DNA from: Clostridia bacterium
GTDB lineage: Bacteria; Bacillota; Clostridia; Christensenellales; Aristaeellaceae
Assembly: GCA_017470145.1 (NCBI GenBank)
Contig: JAFUFB010000002.1
Coordinates: 1 to 64,000, forward strand
Direction: 5' to 3'
DNA: 64,000 nucleotides
Notes under the pieces: model-generated
Databases searched by the model: none
The model's input: only the letters and a program-made list of their open reading frames with translations
Told to the model about the DNA's origin: nothing
Shown: positions 1 to 8,649 of the stretch, piece by piece
How positions within the stretch are numbered: the stretch's first letter is position 1
How the letters are laid out: the number at the start of each line of letters is the position of its first letter
Translations under genes and position numbers: made by a program

Positions 1-34
1 GAATTGCCGTTTTGACGCGGCAAACCGAAATCAG

Positions 35-62
35 CCTGACGGTCAAAAGCCGTCAGGTTTTT
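35..62 (+). terminator. Rho-independent terminator
   Basis: A perfect 8-bp stem (CCTGACGG at 35-42 with CCGTCAGG at 50-57, 7-nt loop) is followed by a T-run. It would end a transcript entering from the left of the window; the gene it serves lies outside. Confidence 0.8.
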
Positions 63-135
63 AATTTGGCCCCATTAAATCCGACCGAATATGGCCCTTT
101 ACGCCCGACGCAAAATGGCCCTTTTCGCCCGACGC
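63..135. repeat. Three tandem ~24-bp iterons, IS-end-like
   Basis: Two nearly identical copies of ATGGCCCTTTNCGCCCGACGC lie head to tail at about 90-135, preceded by a more degenerate copy with TTTGGCCCC and CCGACCG at about 65-87. Multiple short direct repeats at an element end are typical of IS21-family elements, so this may be the end of such an element lying left of the window. The repeat is seen directly; the IS21 link is inference. Confidence 0.45.
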
Positions 136-150
136 TAACATCCGAAAAGC

Positions 151-1317
151 GTGGCATCTCCATCCTTGCTTTCGGAACTCATTGTGGACTGGGGAAGGAT
201 GTTCCTGCCGCTTTACCGCCAGGAACTGAACGAGGAGCGCTTCGGGTTCCACCTTCCCCGGCAGCGAATGTCCAGCTGGATTGGATACGTCGTCCGGAAT
301 TATCTGCAACAGGTCCACCTGTATATTTGCGGCCTGCTGAAGGAGTATTACTACCAGCAATGCGATGAAACCTACTGGCAGGTAGTGCTCGATGAGCGGA
401 AGGCCGGAGCCAAGAGCTTCATCTGGGTTCACCGTTCCGGAGAATTGCTGCCGGGTCCGGCGATTGTCGCATACTGCTACGAGAAGACAAGAGGCGCAGA
501 CCACCTCCGGAACTTCTATGCCGGGATTCTGCAAACGATCTATCTGACCTGTGACGCCTACGGCGCATATCCGTGCTTTGCTGGTGAAACCGGTGGACTG
601 ATGATTCTGACCGGCTGCTACATGCATTGCAGGAGGCGTTTTGTGGAGGCAGCGCTGATCCTGAAGCTGAATGGCCTTACAGACGACCAGATACGCGAGC
701 TTCCAGAGGTGAAAGCTGTTGCACTCATCGCGGAAATCTACATTGCTGATAACGCCTTGAAGGGACTGCCTGCCGACATGCGGCAAAAGCAGCGCCGGGA
801 GAGCGTCCTTCCCAAGGTAAATGCCTTCTTCAACTTCATCCGCACAATTGATCTGAACGATCCGCTGGTCAGCGACAAACTCCGGGGTGCTGTCCAGTAT
901 GCACTGAACCAGGAAGACAATCTCCGGAAATTCCTGGATGATGGCAACATTCCCCTGGATAACGGGGCAACCGAACGGTCAGTGCGACCTGTGGCGCAAT
1001 TCAGACGCAACAGTCTCTTCAGCTTCACGACGGGCGGTGCTGAGGTGATGGTTGTAATCTTTACGCTGATTGAAACAGCCAAGGCAAACCAGGCGGATCC
1101 CTACTACTATCTGAAGTATCTGTTGGAACAGATGCCGCAGCATCTCTATGACCAAGGGAAGGAATCTGAATACATGCCGGATCTGATGCCCTGGTCGCAG
1201 CGGTATCGATGCTACGAGGCCGAGGAAAAAGAGAAACTCGTCAAAGCCCAGGCCCCACCGGGCAACGAGAAGCCTCGAACGCCCAGAAAGCGGGATAAAG
1301 TCGTCCAATCTGCGTAA
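151..1317 (+). pseudogene. IS66-family transposase (TnpC), 5'-truncated
   Basis: The 388 codons match the catalytic and C-terminal part of IS66 TnpC. They start in the SPSLL-(x)n-LPLYRQE segment, then show CDETYWQV, CDAYGAYP and NGATERSVRP, carrying the DDE acidic residues, and the conserved tail around SLFSFTTGGAE and YYYLKYLLEQMP. The N-terminal leucine-zipper/zinc-finger part (usually 100 or more residues) is missing: an in-frame stop lies at 136-138, directly after the iterons. The GTG at 151 is only the first possible start, not a native one. No tnpA or tnpB partner is present. It is most likely an IS66 copy cut by another insertion and is not expected to be active. Confidence 0.85.
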
Positions 1318-1726
1318 ATCTGACAATTCCACTGTCCACTGTGCATTCAGCGGTCTCGTTGAAGTGCACTTTTTGCACTCGAGTGCGGAAACGGCCAGCA
1401 CTTTTTGTACGGTGTGCGAAAAGTGCGGATTGGCGGTTCCCTACGTACCCGCTGGTATGGTAGCAGATCCATGAACGGATTAATAGACACCGATTAACGG
1501 ACGCTTACGGTATTTTTCGTCAAGGCTCTTAGGTTAGGATTTAAATAATTAATGATGTCAGGGCCATAAGCCCCATTCCGGCGTAAGCCGATACCGCCAA
1601 ACCTTGAAAGGTTCACACAAACATAAGATATTTTGAAGCGTCGGTAGAATTCAGAGCCGAAATCTGAGGATCATGCTGTATATTTCCCAATCATTCATGG
1701 ATGAAAGGGGGCTTTCCCCCTATCAA
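1318..1726. other. Gene-free stretch beside IS remnants
   Basis: No credible ORF was seen. It holds two copies of GCACTTTTTG with similar flanks at 1366-1375 and 1398-1407 (32-bp period), probably the right end region of the IS66 element, and a short GGGGG-CTTT-CCCCC hairpin near 1705-1720 at the end of the neighbouring transposase remnant. Target-site duplications could not be identified by eye. Confidence 0.4.
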
Positions 1727-2488
1727 TCATGCTCTTTGGGGGACCAGAAGCGAATTTTCGGCATAACGACCCAAACCCTTCCTAAATGTGAAGAGCTTTC
1801 GGAAGTTTAACGCCGCTACCCTGCTACCCGTAAAGAACCTTGTTCGTATTGTTCCCCTGGCTCGTACCCGATCTGCATGGTAGACGTTTCTGAGTATCGA
1901 GGGAATGGTTTCTACTCCGTTTCGGGTCTTGCCGTAGAGCTTGTATTTCTCGCTCTTCATTTCCTTCTGGAGCTTCGCCCGACCTCTCTTTTTCAAGGAA
2001 ACCATCACGATTACTGTTCTCTTGTGCAACTTGGCCTGACATTCATTCCGATGCGGGCAATTCTGACTCTGCTCAAGGAAGAAGGATACCCGGCACATAC
2101 TGTTTTGTTTGATATAGGTGCAGCCTTTGGGCTGGTTTCCCATGGGAAAGGCAATCACCCTGGTGCCATCTTCGTTGAATTCATACTCAGCAAAAATCGG
2201 ATCAACATCTTTCCCGGTGAAATCGGTAGTGATCAGTTCGACATTCTTCTCCTCAGCGAGTTCCTTGTTTTCGGTTCCGCTATAAGCGCCATCAGCGATC
2301 ATGGTAGCCTTCTCATCCCGCTTCTCCATCTGAGTCAAGTGATTCTTCAGCAGGGTGCTGTCGCTGGTGTTGTTCTGTTCAACAGCGTAGTCTGTGACAA
2401 CAGAACCATTGGCTCCAACGGACTCTTCCAGGTTAACGACATATCCACGATGTACCTTCCCGGCCTTCTTCCCCTCTTGGTCCTGATT
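1727..2488 (-). pseudogene. IS1182-like transposase, N-terminally truncated
   Basis: Reading leftwards from 2488, the frame is open for about 253 codons and contains VHRGYVVNLEE, VTDYAVEQNNTSD, IADGAYSGTENK and a C-terminal part with CPHRNEC and RVRARGTIRTRF, the layout of IS1182/DDE_Tnp_1-type transposases (second and third catalytic segments plus C-terminal Cys-rich part). The first ATG of the open frame is at 2338, too late to be native. An in-frame stop at 2489-2491 and the absence of the N-terminal DUF772-like domain show that the gene is broken. Family assignment is by motif recognition; IS1182 is favoured but not proven. Confidence 0.7.
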
Positions 2489-2553
2489 TTACCGTGAATG
2501 GTAACTCTGTTTTTATTTTGTCTCTTTGAAGCATCGAAAAAACATTGTGGACA

Positions 2554-2583
2554 TTGAAAAAGGGAAGAAAAGGGTGATAAGAT
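2554..2583 (+). promoter_or_regulatory. Putative sigma-70 type promoter
   Basis: TTGAAA at 2554-2559 and TAAGAT at 2578-2583 are separated by 18 bp, 36 bp before the hydratase start. It is the best match in the gap between the IS remnant and the gene. Confidence 0.45.
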
Positions 2584-2619
2584 AGGCTCATGCGTCAGGA
2601 AAGGAAGGAAGGCGTAAAA

Positions 2620-4917
2620 ATGATCAAGCTATATGAAAGTGGAATATATCTGGCGGCGGGCCGGGAGATCGTGCCCGAAGGGGAGGCGGAATCCTATTTT
2701 TCCGCCCAGGGAAAGACGGTGGACAAGGAGGCGGCCCGGCGGGGGACTATCGCCTGGTCCATCCTGCAGCAACACAACCAGTCCGACAGCATGGAGAAGC
2801 TGCGGCTGCGGTTCGACGCCATGGCCTCCCATGATATTACCTTCGTGGGCATTATCCAGACGGCCAAGGCCTCGGGCATGGATCATTTTCCCATGCCCTA
2901 TGTGCTGACCAACTGTCATAACACCCTGTGCGCCGTGGGCGGGACCATCAACGAGGACGACCATATGTTCGGCCTCTCGGCGGCGAAGAAGTATGGCGGC
3001 ATCTATGTGCCCCCGCATATTGCCGTTATCCATCAGTACATGCGGGAGATGCACGCCGGATGCGGCAAGATGATCCTGGGCTCTGACAGCCATACCCGTT
3101 ACGGCGCTTTGGGGACCATGGCCATCGGCGAGGGCGGCGGCGAACTGGTCAAGCAGCTGCTGGAGGACACCTATGATGTGAACTATCCCGGGGTGGTCTG
3201 CGTGTATCTGGACGGGGAGCCCCAGCCCTTCGTGGGACCCCAGGATATCGCCCTGGCCATTGTGGGGGCGGTGTTCAAGAATGGCTATGTAAAAAACAAG
3301 GTGATGGAATTCGTGGGGCCCGGCGTGGCAGCCATGAGCACGGACTATCGCAACGGCGTGGACGTCATGACTACGGAAACCACCTGCCTTTCCTCCATCT
3401 GGCGGACGGATGAGGAAACCCGCTCCTTCCTGAAGGCCCATGGCCGGGAGGAGGATTATCGGGAGCTGAACCCGGCGGAGGTGGCTTATTACGACGGGTG
3501 CGTCTACATCGACCTGAGCCAGATCAAGCCCATGATCGCCCTGCCCTTCCATCCCTCTAACACCTACACCATCGATGAATTGAACGCCAATCTGGAAGAC
3601 ATCCTGGCGGAGACGGAGAAGGAAGCGGCGAAGGTGGCGGGCGGCCGGGCGGAATTCACCCTGCGGGATAAGATCGAAAACGGACGGTTGCGGGTGCAGC
3701 AGGGGGTCATTGCTGGCTGCGCTGGCGGCAACTATACTAACGTGGTGGAGGCGGCCCGGCTGCTGAAGGGGAAGAACATTGGGGATGGGGAATTCTCCCT
3801 GTCCGTCTATCCCTCCTCCCAGCCGGTATTCATCAACCTGACTCGCCAAGGCTACGCGGCGGACCTGATGGAGGCCGGCGCCATCGTGCGCACCGCCTTC
3901 TGCGGCCCCTGCTTCGGGGCGGGGGACACGCCCTGCAACAATGGCCTGTCCATCCGGCATACCACGCGGAACTTCCCCAACCGGGAGGGTTCCAAGCCTG
4001 GCAACAGCCAGATGGCGGCGGTGGCCCTCATGGACGCCCGGTCCATCGCGGCCACGGCGGTCAACGGCGGCATTCTGACCTCGGCGGAGGCCTTCGATGG
4101 ATGGGGTGAGACGCCGGAATATACCTTTGATCCTACGGTCTATCAGCGGCGGGTGTATCAGGGATTCGGCAAGGCCACGGGGGAGAACCTGGTGTTCGGC
4201 CCCAATATCAAGGACTGGCCCCGGATGAGCGCCCTGACGGAGAACATCCTGCTGCGGGTTTGCTCCAAGATTCTGGATCCTGTGACCACTACGGACGAGC
4301 TGATCCCCTCCGGGGAGACCTCCTCCTACCGTTCCAATCCCCTGGGCCTGGCGGAATTCACCTTGAGCCGCCGGGATCCGGAATATGTGGGCCGCTCCAA
4401 GGAAGTGGATAGGATAGAAAAAACCCGGGCCGCGGGAGAGGACGTGCTGGCGGCGGAGCCGGCGCTGAAGGAGATTTACGATCGGATTCATGCTCTGCCC
4501 GGCCAGGAAGCGGTGGATCCTCAGGCGACGGAGATTGGCTCCCTGGTGTACGCGGTGAAGCCCGGGGACGGCTCCGCCCGGGAACAGGCGGCCTCCTGCC
4601 AGCGGGTGCTGGGCGGGCTGGCAAACATTACGAAGGAATATGCCACCAAGCGGTACCGTTCCAACGTCATCAACTGGGGCATGCTGCCCTTCCAGATGGC
4701 GGCGGAGCCTACGGACCTGGAGGTAGGGGATTACATCTATGTGCCCGGGGCACTGACCGCCCTGGCGGGAGACATGAAGGAGATTCCCGCCTATGTGCTG
4801 AAGGCGGAGGGAGCCCGGGAGCTGAAGCTGTTCATCGCCGAGATGACGGAGGACGAAAAGAACATCGTCCGGGCAGGATGCCTCATCAATTACAACCGGC
4901 AGCGGAAAGGGATGTAA
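2620..4917 (+). CDS. Aconitase-superfamily hydratase
   Basis: A 765-residue protein of the aconitase superfamily, which reversibly dehydrates and hydrates hydroxy-acids using a [4Fe-4S] cluster in the cytosol. Cluster ligands are visible as C367 (in [10 protein letters not shown]) and C428/C431 (in FCGPCFG); the 61- and 3-residue spacing matches the aconitase pattern. [13 protein letters not shown] segment (about 145-160) is also conserved, and the C-terminal swivel domain is present around 600-760. The ATG at 2620 is chosen because the GGAAGGAAGG Shine-Dalgarno lies 8-15 bp upstream; an ATG ten codons earlier has none. It is not a typical AcnA or LeuC, but resembles the uncharacterised 'hydratase' group (E. 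coli YbhJ-like size). Substrate is unknown. A separate promoter serves the next gene. Confidence 0.8.
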   Translation: MIKLYESGIYLAAGREIVPEGEAESYFSAQGKTVDKEAARRGTIAWSILQQHNQSDSMEKLRLRFDAMASHDITFVGIIQTAKASGMDHFPMPYVLTNCHNTLCAVGGTINEDDHMFGLSAAKKYGGIYVPPHIAVIHQYMREMHAGCGKMILGSDSHTRYGALGTMAIGEGGGELVKQLLEDTYDVNYPGVVCVYLDGEPQPFVGPQDIALAIVGAVFKNGYVKNKVMEFVGPGVAAMSTDYRNGVDVMTTETTCLSSIWRTDEETRSFLKAHGREEDYRELNPAEVAYYDGCVYIDLSQIKPMIALPFHPSNTYTIDELNANLEDILAETEKEAAKVAGGRAEFTLRDKIENGRLRVQQGVIAGCAGGNYTNVVEAARLLKGKNIGDGEFSLSVYPSSQPVFINLTRQGYAADLMEAGAIVRTAFCGPCFGAGDTPCNNGLSIRHTTRNFPNREGSKPGNSQMAAVALMDARSIAATAVNGGILTSAEAFDGWGETPEYTFDPTVYQRRVYQGFGKATGENLVFGPNIKDWPRMSALTENILLRVCSKILDPVTTTDELIPSGETSSYRSNPLGLAEFTLSRRDPEYVGRSKEVDRIEKTRAAGEDVLAAEPALKEIYDRIHALPGQEAVDPQATEIGSLVYAVKPGDGSAREQAASCQRVLGGLANITKEYATKRYRSNVINWGMLPFQMAAEPTDLEVGDYIYVPGALTALAGDMKEIPAYVLKAEGARELKLFIAEMTEDEKNIVRAGCLINYNRQRKGM

Positions 4918-4923
4918 AATCCA

Positions 4924-4953
4924 TTGACGGGAAGCGCGGAAAAGTTGTACAAT
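4924..4953 (+). promoter_or_regulatory. Promoter of the PRTase-like gene
   Basis: TTGACG (4924-4929), an 18-bp spacer and an extended TG-type -10 TACAAT (4948-4953), 62 bp before the start codon. Confidence 0.6.
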
Positions 4954-5015
4954 ACCCCCAGGGAGAACCGCCGCGGGGCGGCGGGATCATAAAAAAGGGA
5001 AAGGGATGATTTACA

Positions 5016-5654
5016 TTGGCGATCAATCTGACCAAGCTGCCCACCCGGAAGCACGGGCTGGCGCTGCGGGTGGCGAAGGGGCATTTTGCCACCAACCATA
5101 GCCACACCAATTATTATATCGACGTGACGGCGCAGAAATTCCGCCTCAGCGAGGCCAAGGCCGTGGCCCATGAGCTGACGGCGGAATACAAGTATCGCGG
5201 CGCGGTGGATACCATCCTCTGCCTGGACGGCACGGAGGTTATCGGCGCCTGCATGGCCAGCGACATGATGAAGGCCCAGGTGCTGACCAGCAACGAGCAT
5301 GGCAGCCTGTACGTGGTGACGCCGGAGCATACCACCGGCAGTCAGCTGATTTTCCGGGAAAACACCATGCCCATGATCACGGGGAAGCACGTGCTGATTC
5401 TGCTGGCCAGCGTCAGTACCGGCTATACCGCCGACGCCGCCATGCAGGCCATTCAGTATTACGGCGGCCAGGTAGTAGGGATCGCTTCCATCTTCGCCTC
5501 GGTGAAGGAATGTGGCGGCGTGCCGGTGACCCATATTTTCGACACCAATGATCTGCATGATTATGGCAGCTGGGAGGCTCATTCCTGCCCCCTGTGTCAG
5601 CAAGGGAAGAAAATCGAGGCCCTGGTGAACTCTTACGGATACTCTAATTTGTGA
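5016..5654 (+). CDS. Orotate phosphoribosyltransferase-like protein
   Basis: A 212-residue PRTase-fold protein. The central segment HVLILLASVSTGYTADAA (about 130-147) looks like the PRPP-binding loop of type I phosphoribosyltransferases, preceded by a beta-strand/loop region with an LDGTEVIGA segment. Two cysteines in SCPLCQQGKK near residue 191 suggest a small metal or disulfide site. The start is a TTG at 5016, supported by an AAAAAAGGGAAAGGG Shine-Dalgarno at 4992-5005; no ATG is in frame nearby. It lies alone between its own promoter and a terminator. The family is annotated as orotate-PRTase-like in clostridia, but a true pyrE role is unproven. Confidence 0.7.
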   Translation: MAINLTKLPTRKHGLALRVAKGHFATNHSHTNYYIDVTAQKFRLSEAKAVAHELTAEYKYRGAVDTILCLDGTEVIGACMASDMMKAQVLTSNEHGSLYVVTPEHTTGSQLIFRENTMPMITGKHVLILLASVSTGYTADAAMQAIQYYGGQVVGIASIFASVKECGGVPVTHIFDTNDLHDYGSWEAHSCPLCQQGKKIEALVNSYGYSNL

Positions 5655-5663
5655 TTCTAGTGC

Positions 5664-5705
5664 GGTCGTTTGCGCGCGGGGAGTGAAACATCCCTTCGCA
5701 CGACC
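5664..5705 (+). other. Interrupted stem-loop in 3' region
   Basis: GGTCGT (5664-5669) pairs with ACGACC (5700-5705), GCG (5672-5674) with CGC (5697-5699), and GGGA (5679-5682) with TCCC (5691-5694). It starts 10 bp after the PRTase stop and directly precedes the terminator; it could stabilise the transcript or be a small structured RNA. Confidence 0.3.
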
Positions 5706-5715
5706 TGAGGAATGT

Positions 5716-5743
5716 AGAGAAGCGAAAGCTTCTCTCTTTTTTA
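5716..5743 (+). terminator. Rho-independent terminator with GAAA loop
   Basis: AGAGAAGC (5716-5723) and GCTTCTCT (5728-5735) form an 8-bp stem around a GAAA tetraloop, followed by CTTTTTT. It ends the PRTase transcript. Confidence 0.85.
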
Positions 5744-5771
5744 TAGTACAAAAGGAATACAATCTTTTCTA

Positions 5772-5799
5772 TTGCAATCCGGGAGATTTGTGATAGGAT
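5772..5799 (+). promoter_or_regulatory. Putative promoter of riboswitch operon
   Basis: TTGCAA (5772-5777), a 16-bp spacer and TAGGAT (5794-5799). Transcription would begin just before the lysine aptamer. Confidence 0.5.
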
Positions 5800-5806
5800 A
5801 AAACCT

Positions 5807-5985
5807 GTTTAGAGGCGCGGTTGACAAGAGTAGCGCGGAGGAGCCCGGCCGGGGCGAGGAGGACGCGTGAAAGGGGAGGCCGCCGAAATGAGACCCAAGG
5901 GCAAGGGGCTTGTTGGGCAGGGGGAGAAGATCCTTCTGACTGTCACAGCCGCAAGACTGTGGAGCGCTATTCACTGAAACCGGGA
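5807..5985 (+). promoter_or_regulatory. Lysine riboswitch (L box)
   Basis: The leader carries the conserved L-box blocks in order: AGAGGCGC (5811-5818), AAGAGTAGC in the first junction, GTGAAAGGGG and GCCGCCGAAATGAG, a GGGCTTGTTGGGC helix, CTGACTGTCACAG and finally GTGGAGCGCTATTC (about 5959-5972). GTTT at the start can pair with GAAAC after the last block to form P1. The class binds lysine and usually represses lysine synthesis or import by premature termination. A terminator lies immediately downstream, so high lysine should switch the ABC importer off. Confidence 0.92.
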
Positions 5986-6014
5986 TATGTCCTCCTTGTA
6001 AGGGGGAAAAGCGG

Positions 6015-6039
6015 GCAGCGATAGCGTCGTTGCTTTTTT
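6015..6039 (+). terminator. Riboswitch expression-platform terminator
   Basis: GCAGCGA (6015-6021) pairs with TCGTTGC (6027-6033) including one G-U, followed by six T. Its position between the aptamer and the first ORF makes it the conditional terminator of the lysine switch. Confidence 0.8.
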
Positions 6040-6077
6040 CTTTATTTTGGGACGGAAACAAAAGGAGGACAAGAAGA

Positions 6078-6911
6078 ATGAAAAAGTGGATTGCAATGCT
6101 GATGGCGGCCATGCTGCTGATGGGTTCCCTGGCCCTGGCGGATGTTCCCTCCGGGGTGGAGGACGGGGTGCTGACCGTGGCCATGGAATGTGCCTACGCC
6201 CCTTACAACTGGGCGCAGCCCGATGATTCCAACGGCGCGGTGCCGATTAAGGATCATCCCGGCCTGTACGCCAATGGATACGATGTTATGATGGCCAAGG
6301 CCATTGCCGAGGCCAATGGATGGGAGCTGGAAGTGGTTCAGCTGGATTGGGACAGCCTGATCCCCGCCGTGCAGAGCGGCATTGTGGACGCGGTCATCGC
6401 GGGCCAGAGCATGACGGCGGAGCGGATGGAAGCGGTGGATTTTGCCGGCCCCTATCTGTACGCCACCATCGTGGTGCTGGCCAAGGAAGGCAACCCCAAC
6501 ACGGAAGCCACGGGCATCAGCCAGCTGAAGGGCACCGCCACCAGCCAGAGCGGAACTATCTGGTATGACACCTGCCTGCCCCAGGTGGCAGGCGCGACGC
6601 TGATCCCTCCGGCGGAATCCGCCCCGGCCATGCTGATGGCGGTGGAGAGCGGCACGGTGGATTTCGTGTGCACCGACATGCCCACGGCCCAGGGCGCCCT
6701 GATCGCCTATCCGGATCTGAAGCTGCTGGACTTCGCGGGCAGCGGGGATGATTTCGAGGTGTCCGACGAGGATATCAATATCGGCATTTCCATTCAGAAG
6801 GGGAACACCGTGCTGCTGGATGCGCTGAATGCTTATCTGGCGGACAAGACGGCGGAGGACTTTAACGCCCTGATGGCCCAGGCCATTGCGGTGCAGCCCC
6901 TGAGTGAGTAA
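6078..6911 (+). CDS. Amino acid ABC transporter, substrate-binding protein (probably lysine)
   Basis: A 277-residue periplasmic-binding-protein-type solute receptor of the polar amino acid family (SBP_bac_3). It has a signal peptide MKKWIAMLMAAM... ending near LALA, then the typical MECAYAPYNW start, GYDVMMAKAIAE, LIPAVQSGIVDAVIAGQSMTAERME and DFAGPYLYA. ATG 6078 is chosen because AAAGGAGG lies upstream; an upstream ATG at 6030 falls in the terminator. There is no lipobox Cys in the signal peptide, unusual for a Gram-positive receptor. It is first in a three-gene operon (SBP, permease, ATPase) behind the lysine riboswitch, which points to lysine or another basic amino acid as substrate. Confidence 0.88.
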   Translation: MKKWIAMLMAAMLLMGSLALADVPSGVEDGVLTVAMECAYAPYNWAQPDDSNGAVPIKDHPGLYANGYDVMMAKAIAEANGWELEVVQLDWDSLIPAVQSGIVDAVIAGQSMTAERMEAVDFAGPYLYATIVVLAKEGNPNTEATGISQLKGTATSQSGTIWYDTCLPQVAGATLIPPAESAPAMLMAVESGTVDFVCTDMPTAQGALIAYPDLKLLDFAGSGDDFEVSDEDINIGISIQKGNTVLLDALNAYLADKTAEDFNALMAQAIAVQPLSE

Positions 6912-7743
6912 AATCAAAATGCTTACACAGTTATTTTCAGACATTGGGTCCATCTGGGCCAAGTATGGCACGGTTTATCTGACGGGCATCGGGAATACCC
7001 TGATCCTGGCCACGGTGGCCACCTTGATCGGCTGCATCATCGGTTTTTTCTGCGGCATTCTGCAGACCATTCCCTATGGGCCTGGGGACGCCTGGATCAA
7101 AAAGGCGCTGCTGAAGCTGCTGCGGGCGGTGATTCGGATTTACGTGGAGATATTCCGGGGGACGCCCATGATTCTGCAGGCAGTGTTCATCTATTATGGT
7201 ATGCCCTATTTCTTTGGCGTATCCTTCAAGGATATCTGGACGGTGAGCATCCTGGTAGTGTCCATCAACACGGGGGCTTACATGGCGGAATCCGTCCGGG
7301 GCGGCATTATGAGCATCGACGCGGGCCAGTTTGAGGGGGCTCGGGCCATCGGCATGAATCATTTCCAGACCATGCTGTACATCGTTCTTCCTCAGACTCT
7401 GCGGAACATCATGCCCCAGATCGGCAACAACTACATCATCAACGTGAAGGATACCTCCGTCATGTTCATCATCGGCTTCCAGGATTTCTTCGCCGTGCAT
7501 AAGATGGTCAGCGGAGCGGTGTTCAAATACTTCCCCTCCGCGTTTCTGGAAATGGGCGGATATCTCTTCCTGACGCTGCTGGCCAGCTTCCTCCTGCGGA
7601 AGCTGGAAAAGAAGCTGGCGGGGGAAAGCAATTACGAGCTGGTGAACACGGATCAACTGGTGATGACCGCTGGCACCTATCAGTTCTCCGGCAGCGCGCC
7701 CTACGAGGAGAAGAATAAGGATTATCAGGGGGAGAAGCCATGA
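6904..7743 (+). CDS. Amino acid ABC transporter, permease
   Basis: A 279-residue HisM/GlnP-type inner-membrane permease with about five predicted transmembrane segments. The EAA-like loop is seen as [22 protein letters not shown] (about 140-161), preceded by [10 protein letters not shown], a hallmark of the family. It overlaps the end of the receptor gene by 8 bp; GTG 6904 would be translationally coupled, while ATG 6919 is an alternative start five codons on. The last 50 or so residues form a cytosolic tail ([15 protein letters not shown]...). With the neighbouring receptor and ATPase it forms the lysine-riboswitch-controlled importer. Confidence 0.88.
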   Translation: MSKIKMLTQLFSDIGSIWAKYGTVYLTGIGNTLILATVATLIGCIIGFFCGILQTIPYGPGDAWIKKALLKLLRAVIRIYVEIFRGTPMILQAVFIYYGMPYFFGVSFKDIWTVSILVVSINTGAYMAESVRGGIMSIDAGQFEGARAIGMNHFQTMLYIVLPQTLRNIMPQIGNNYIINVKDTSVMFIIGFQDFFAVHKMVSGAVFKYFPSAFLEMGGYLFLTLLASFLLRKLEKKLAGESNYELVNTDQLVMTAGTYQFSGSAPYEEKNKDYQGEKP

Positions 7744-8486
7744 GTGAAGCGATTTTAGAGATTCGGCATCTCTCCAAAACCTTCGGAACCCACGCGGTGC
7801 TGAAGGATGTGGATTTCACCGTCAATAAGGGGGACGTGACCTCCATCATCGGCGCCAGCGGCAGCGGCAAGAGCACGCTGCTGCGGTGCGTTAACCTGCT
7901 GGAAACCCTGACCACGGGGGAGATTCTGTTCCATGGGGATAGCGTCACCGGGGGCAAGATCAACCAAAGCGCCTATCGGGCCAGGGTGGGCATGGTGTTC
8001 CAGAGCTTTAATCTGTTCAACAACCTGACGGTGCTGGAGAACTGCGTCATCGGCCAGCGGAAGGTGAACAAGGCACCAAAGAACGAGGCTCGGGATCGGG
8101 CCTTGTACTACCTGAACAAGGTGGGCATGCTGCCCTACATCAACGCCCGGCCGGCCCAGATCTCCGGCGGACAGAAGCAACGGGTGGCCATCGCCCGGGC
8201 CCTGGCCATGGAGCCGGAGGTGCTGCTGTTTGACGAGCCTACCTCGGCCCTGGATCCGGAAATGGTGGGTGAGGTGCTGGACGTCATGAAGAGCCTGGCG
8301 GCGGAGAAAATGACAATGTTGGTGGTGACCCATGAGATGAGCTTCGCTCGGGACGTCAGCACCCAGGTGGTGTACATGGCGGACGGGGTCATCGTGGAGG
8401 AAGGGCCTCCCGGCCAGGTGCTGACCAATCCCCAGGATGCCCGGACCAGGGAATTCCTGAAACGGTTCCTGGGCCAAAACAATTAA
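7740..8486 (+). CDS. Amino acid ABC transporter, ATP-binding protein
   Basis: A 248-residue GlnQ/HisP-type ATPase that energises the importer. Walker [10 protein letters not shown] (about 39-47), Q-loop [12 protein letters not shown], signature [14 protein letters not shown], Walker [17 protein letters not shown] and the switch His in [10 protein letters not shown] are all present and intact. Its ATG overlaps the permease stop (ATGA), with GGGGGAGAAGCC as Shine-Dalgarno. A MITE-like repeat with a strong hairpin begins one base after the stop codon and probably terminates the operon. Confidence 0.92.
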   Translation: MSEAILEIRHLSKTFGTHAVLKDVDFTVNKGDVTSIIGASGSGKSTLLRCVNLLETLTTGEILFHGDSVTGGKINQSAYRARVGMVFQSFNLFNNLTVLENCVIGQRKVNKAPKNEARDRALYYLNKVGMLPYINARPAQISGGQKQRVAIARALAMEPEVLLFDEPTSALDPEMVGEVLDVMKSLAAEKMTMLVVTHEMSFARDVSTQVVYMADGVIVEEGPPGQVLTNPQDARTREFLKRFLGQNN

Positions 8487-8600
8487 GGAAACGCTGATTT
8501 ATTCAAAATCAGCGTAAAAGCATTTTGCTTATGTCGTTGATTTCCAAGAGGATTCATGCTCCCCCCGGTGACCCGGGGGGAGCTTTCATCAGCTTTTTCC
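8487..8600 (-). repeat. MITE-like repeat, copy A
   Basis: Begins GGAAACGCTGAT directly after the stop codon and ends ATCAGC(T)TTTTCC, so the ends are inverted repeats. Its interior matches copy B at 12976 read on the opposite strand (AAATCAGCGTAAAAGCATTTTGCTT, then a CCCCC/GGGGG hairpin and GCTTTCATCAGC). The hairpin GCTCCCCCCGG/CCGGGGGGAGC (8558-8583, 11-bp stem) can act as a terminator. A partial second hairpin unit, GCTCCCTCGCTTGGCGGGGGAGCTTTCAT, follows at about 8611-8640. Confidence 0.75.
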
Positions 8601-8649
8601 TAAAAAAGTGGCTCCCTCGCTTGGCGGGGGAGCTTTCATTCGCGTTTCA

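Noticed and set aside
12..368. 118-codon ORF at the left edge
   Set aside because: It runs through the terminator and iterons and out of frame through the IS66 gene; no start signal.
2629..4491. Long antisense ORF (620 codons) opposite the aconitase-like gene
   Set aside because: It mirrors a clear gene with family motifs; long minus-strand frames arise here from GC-rich third positions, and the product has no recognisable domain.
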